7,471 bases of DNA, from assembly GCA_030605915.1 (NCBI GenBank), contig JAUWHM010000023.1, forward strand, positions 1 to 7,471, given 5' to 3'. Shown in pieces: positions 4,797 through 7,471 of the stretch. Each line of letters starts with the position of its first letter. The first letter of the stretch is position 1. Below the pieces are notes generated by a model, which was given only the letters and a program-made list of their open reading frames with translations, ran no database searches and had not been told where the DNA came from. A program made the translations under genes and the position numbers. The DNA comes from Nitrospirota bacterium. GTDB taxonomy: Bacteria; NPL-UPA2; JAGMAN01.

Positions 4797-7112
4797 ATGA
4801 GAAAGCGCCTTATTCTCGCTATATTGGTAAGCGGCTTCAGCGGTATCGTTGCCCAGATATTGCTCCTCAGAGAATTATTGGTAGCTTTCTACGGCAATGA
4901 ATTATCCATCGGGGTCATACTTGCAAACTGGCTCATCTTAGAGGCCTTTGGCTGCTTCTTTTTAGGGAAAGGGATTGAGCAATTCAGGAGAAAAACCGAG
5001 GCATTTGTTGGTCTTTTACTTCTCTTTTCCCTCTTCTTCCCCTTAGCAATTTATTTAACCAGGGTTCTAAAAGAGCTGATCGGAGTTATCCCTGGTGAAG
5101 GTTTAGGGCTATGGCCCATCCTATACTCCTCCTTTCTTATTCTTCTTCCCGTAAGTCTTCCCCACGGCGCATTATTTACCTTCAGTTGTAAGATGTATAA
5201 TTCTGCTTCGGTCCTAAAGGACGTCCCCCTGAGGACAGAGAATCCTGAAGATGCTTCTTCAATCGGCAAAGTTTATATCTACGAAACTCTGGGTACAATT
5301 GCTGGAGGGATTGCCTTTACCTACCTTCTCATTCCTTATTTTCATTCCTTCCAGATTGCCTTTGGTGTGGCGTCATTAAATTTTATCCTGGCTATGCTTC
5401 TACTGGGGCCTTTCTGGCGACAGAGACAAATGCAAATCGCTAAAATCATGTACATAGCATCGGCAGCCTTTTTAGTCTTATACACTTATCTCATCTTCAG
5501 TCCAGAAGCAGATAGGATTCACCACCTTTCCATAAGGCAGCAATGGAGAGGACAGGAGGTAGTCCATTATCAGAATTCTATATACGGTAACATCGCTGTT
5601 ATTCAGGAGCATGAACAGTATACCTTCTTTTCCAATAACATCCCTATTATCACCACCCCCGTTCCGGATATAACCTTTGTGGAGGAGTTTGTTCACCTGC
5701 CCATGCTCTCTCACCCCAATCCAGAGGAAGTGCTGGTTATCAGTGGCGGTGCCGGAGGAGTGATAAATGAGATATTGAAATACCCGGTAGAGAGGGTTGA
5801 CTACGTTGAACTCGACCCCTTATTGCTAAAAGTAGTCAAGAAATTTCCCACTCCACTTACTCAAGCCGAGCTCACCGATCCCAGGGTAAACATCGAATAC
5901 ATGGATGGCAGGCTCTTTATCAAAAGGACTCCTCATAAATACGACCTTGTTCTGGTTGGTCTTTCTTCTCCATCAGACTTACAGGCAAACAGGCTTTTTA
6001 CTGTGGAGTTCTTCTCTTTAGTTAAGAAAACCCTGAAAGAAAAAGGTATACTGGTTATTACTTCACCCGGCTCCTTAACCTACTTAAGCGAGGAGTTGAG
6101 GAATCTCAACGGCTGTATTATTAATACGCTCAAAGCTGTCTATCCTTATGTGAGAATAATCCCGGGAGATTTTAATCTCTTATTAGCTTCCACCTCTAAA
6201 GACATCACCACAGTTAACTCCACTCTACTTAGCCAGAGGCTGAGCGAACGCAGACTAAAGGTGAGCCTTTTAACTCCGGCCCACATTGAGTATCGGTTAG
6301 ACCAAAGATGGCTGGACTGGTTTTTGACTTCCCTCAGAGGTGCCGGAGAGGAGCTCAATCAGGATTTCCTCCCTTTAGGGGTTTTCTACAGCCTCGCTTA
6401 TTGGAATGCACTTTTTTCTCCCTATATGCGGGGGCTGTTTAGATGGTTTGGTGAGGTGAACTTGAGGCTGTTCGTTATCCTGCTTTCTGTATTTACCCTG
6501 GTCTTTCTGAGCATTCGTTTTAAAGTGACAAGGTTTTCTAATCTAAGCGTTCCCTTTGCCATCGCCGCTACGGGCTTTGCCGGGATGATATTTGACTTAA
6601 CTTTAATCTTTACCTTTCAGACACTTTACGGGTATGTCTATCATAGAATAGGACTTTTAGTGACCGCCTTTATGGTTGGGGTAGCAGTGGGAAGTTTGGT
6701 AATGACTTCCCTTTTAAAACGAATTAAGCGAGATTTTGCCTCGTTTCTGAAAACGGAGATAGCCATAATTCTTTTTTCGGGAACACTGCCGATGATATTT
6801 CTCCTCTTCCATCCCTACTTAGACCATCCCGCCGTGTTCTTTCTTTTACAAATAGTCTTTTTGTTTTTGTCATTTCTTTCCGGTCTTCTAATTGGTGCGC
6901 AGTTTCCTTTGGCCAACAAGATATATTTAAAAACTTCTTCAAGCCTGAGTGGTACCGCTGGTTTGCTCTATGGAGCCGACCTTTTCGGCGGCTGGGTCGG
7001 TGGTATCCTTGGAGGGGTGGTGCTGTTGCCGGTTCTGGGACTGGTAAGAAGCTGCATAATTGTAGTTGTGCTTAAGGTATGTAGCCTCATCTTGGTTGCC
7101 GCATCCAGATAA
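4797..7112 (+). CDS. Polytopic membrane protein with inserted spermidine-synthase-like domain
   Basis: A 771-aa protein from ATG 4797. Residues below count from the in-frame TTG 4791, two codons earlier, which is also possible because GGA lies 6 bases upstream of it. About seven membrane helices (residues ~6-236) precede a soluble domain (~240-545), then about seven more helices follow (~557-770). The soluble domain is a class I AdoMet-type Rossmann fold of the spermidine-synthase type: VLVISGGAGG (314-323), VELDP (339-343), MDGRLF (371-376), YDLVLVGLSSPSD (384-396), then NRLFTVEFF (400-408). Against SpeE, the GGGDGG Asp is Ala321, and the catalytic Asp of the VDxxDP loop is Gly390 (second Asp, Ser393). 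Normal aminopropyl transfer is therefore unlikely. As I recall, relatives called fused MFS/spermidine synthase also diverge here, so this looks like a subfamily trait. The substrate is unknown. The two membrane halves resemble each other. The gene has its own promoter, diverges from the barrel gene, and no terminator precedes the nikR promoter. Confidence 0.85.
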   Translation: MRKRLILAILVSGFSGIVAQILLLRELLVAFYGNELSIGVILANWLILEAFGCFFLGKGIEQFRRKTEAFVGLLLLFSLFFPLAIYLTRVLKELIGVIPGEGLGLWPILYSSFLILLPVSLPHGALFTFSCKMYNSASVLKDVPLRTENPEDASSIGKVYIYETLGTIAGGIAFTYLLIPYFHSFQIAFGVASLNFILAMLLLGPFWRQRQMQIAKIMYIASAAFLVLYTYLIFSPEADRIHHLSIRQQWRGQEVVHYQNSIYGNIAVIQEHEQYTFFSNNIPIITTPVPDITFVEEFVHLPMLSHPNPEEVLVISGGAGGVINEILKYPVERVDYVELDPLLLKVVKKFPTPLTQAELTDPRVNIEYMDGRLFIKRTPHKYDLVLVGLSSPSDLQANRLFTVEFFSLVKKTLKEKGILVITSPGSLTYLSEELRNLNGCIINTLKAVYPYVRIIPGDFNLLLASTSKDITTVNSTLLSQRLSERRLKVSLLTPAHIEYRLDQRWLDWFLTSLRGAGEELNQDFLPLGVFYSLAYWNALFSPYMRGLFRWFGEVNLRLFVILLSVFTLVFLSIRFKVTRFSNLSVPFAIAATGFAGMIFDLTLIFTFQTLYGYVYHRIGLLVTAFMVGVAVGSLVMTSLLKRIKRDFASFLKTEIAIILFSGTLPMIFLLFHPYLDHPAVFFLLQIVFLFLSFLSGLLIGAQFPLANKIYLKTSSSLSGTAGLLYGADLFGGWVGGILGGVVLLPVLGLVRSCIIVVVLKVCSLILVAASR

Positions 7113-7142
7113 GGGAAGAAGAAGAAAAAAATCGCAAGGGGG

Positions 7143-7171
7143 TTGACAAAGAAAACTTGTTGTGGTAATAT
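7143..7171 (+). promoter_or_regulatory. Consensus sigma70 promoter of nikR
   Basis: TTGACA (7143-7148), a 17-base spacer and TAATAT (7166-7171), with TGG immediately before the -10. This is the strongest promoter in the window. Transcription should start near 7178, leaving a leader of about 65 bases before ATG 7244. It lies only 30 bases after the stop of the upstream gene. Confidence 0.8.
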
Positions 7172-7172
7172 A

Positions 7173-7199
7173 GTGCTACGATATTGAAAATCGTAATAC
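7173..7199. promoter_or_regulatory. Dyad operator overlapping the nikR start point (putative NikR box)
   Basis: GTGCTAC (7173-7179) and GTAATAC (7193-7199) are imperfect inverted repeats separated by 13 bases. The inner part TACGAT-N7-ATCGTA (7177-7195) is perfect. Around central G7186, 10 of 13 position pairs are complementary. From memory, the NikR signal proposed for delta-proteobacterial metal reducers is GTGTTAC-N13/14-GTAACAC; each half here differs by one base and the spacing fits. It starts two bases after the -10, ideal for repression. The core is also slightly Fur-box-like, so another metal regulator is an alternative. Confidence 0.65.
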
Positions 7200-7243
7200 T
7201 TAACATGTCAAAGTGAGTGGCTCGAAAGAGGTTTGCTTTTGCT

Positions 7244-7471
7244 ATGGATAAGACAATCCGCTTTGGAGTATCCCTCAAAGAGGAACTCCTCAGTAAATTC
7301 GATAAGTTCATCAGAGAAAGGGCTTACCCCAATCGCTCTGAGGCAATCAGGGATTTAATCAGAGAACATTTAGTCAAGAGGGTATGGGTAAAGGGCGAAA
7401 ATGTGGCCGGCGTCATCACCCTTGTCTATGACCATCACAAAAGTGAGTTGGTAAATATCGTAACCGATATC
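7244..7471 (+). CDS. nikR: Nickel-responsive transcriptional regulator NikR (5' portion, cut by window end)
   Basis: Seventy-six residues are visible of a family usually 130-140 aa long. The N-terminus is a ribbon-helix-helix domain: TIRFGVSLKEELLSKFDKFI (beta-strand plus helix), then YPNRSEAIRDLIREHLV (residues ~28-44), the family's classic second helix. The start of the C-terminal ACT-like metal-binding domain follows (VAGVITLVYDHHKSEL, ~54-69). NikR binds Ni(II) and then represses or tunes nickel uptake and sometimes hydrogenase or urease genes. The nickel ligands (E. coli His76, His87, His89, Cys95) would fall after the window edge and cannot be checked. ATG 7244 fits the family N-terminus, although AAAGAGG (7225-7231) is 12 bases away; an in-frame GTG at 7217 would add nine residues. 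The strong promoter and dyad upstream suggest autoregulation. Confidence 0.92.
   Translation, partial: MDKTIRFGVSLKEELLSKFDKFIRERAYPNRSEAIRDLIREHLVKRVWVKGENVAGVITLVYDHHKSELVNIVTDI

Noticed and set aside
4786..4800. Four-codon mini-ORF (MYWL) whose TGA overlaps ATG 4797 as ATGA
   Set aside because: Too short to distinguish from chance and its ribosome binding site is poor; noted only because it mimics the leader arrangement on the other strand.
1..7471. CRISPR array, tRNA, rRNA or insertion sequence
   Set aside because: No regularly spaced direct repeats, tRNA-like folds, rRNA segments or transposase reading frames were seen.

Overview
The window looks like chromosomal DNA from an uncultured Gram-negative bacterium. 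Three things suggest this: a signal-peptide-bearing outer-membrane beta-barrel gene, Shine-Dalgarno-led genes with sigma70-type promoters, and two hypothetical proteins (134 and 404 aa) of a style I associate with Planctomycetota, Omnitrophota and neighbouring candidate phyla. The NikR start and its operator-like dyad instead resemble delta-proteobacterial metal reducers. The phylum is therefore a guess; no rRNA or marker gene is present.

Left part (1-2822), all genes on the minus strand. A four-helix membrane protein (207-611) has its own extended -10 promoter. Upstream of it is a 404-aa membrane-anchored protein (718-1932) with a pseudopilin-like C-terminus. Next comes a two-gene toxin-antitoxin module: an excisionase/MerR-type helix-turn-helix protein (2488-2745) overlaps by 4 nt a Doc/Fic-family toxin (2075-2491). 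Its promoter is embedded in a symmetric array of GTTAA(C/G) boxes (2768-2821), a strong candidate for an autoregulatory operator.

Middle (2823-4790). About 390 bases (2823-3212) hold no gene I can support, but three strong stem-loops lie at their right end. They follow a minus-strand pair: an outer-membrane beta-barrel protein (stop at 3395) and an overlooked 55-aa membrane peptide (3213-3380) with a textbook ribosome binding site 14 nt downstream. A 27-codon leader ORF (4653-4736) with its own ribosome binding site stops one base before the first ATG of the barrel gene.

Right part (4791-7471), plus strand. A 771-aa integral membrane protein has a spermidine-synthase-like domain inserted between two homologous seven-helix halves, and it lacks the acidic residues expected of an aminopropyltransferase. 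Next is a consensus promoter (TTGACA-17-TAATAT) whose start point is covered by a dyad of the form GTGCTAC-N13-GTAATAC. This drives the 5' portion of nikR, the nickel-responsive regulator, which is cut by the window end.

The genes form separate units rather than one pathway. The two best testable systems are the Doc module with its operator array and the nikR promoter with its putative NikR box. By hand count on a few sampled lines, the 207-1932 genes are richer in G+C (about 45-58%) than the barrel and membrane-enzyme genes (about 35-43%), so the left part may be accessory DNA.
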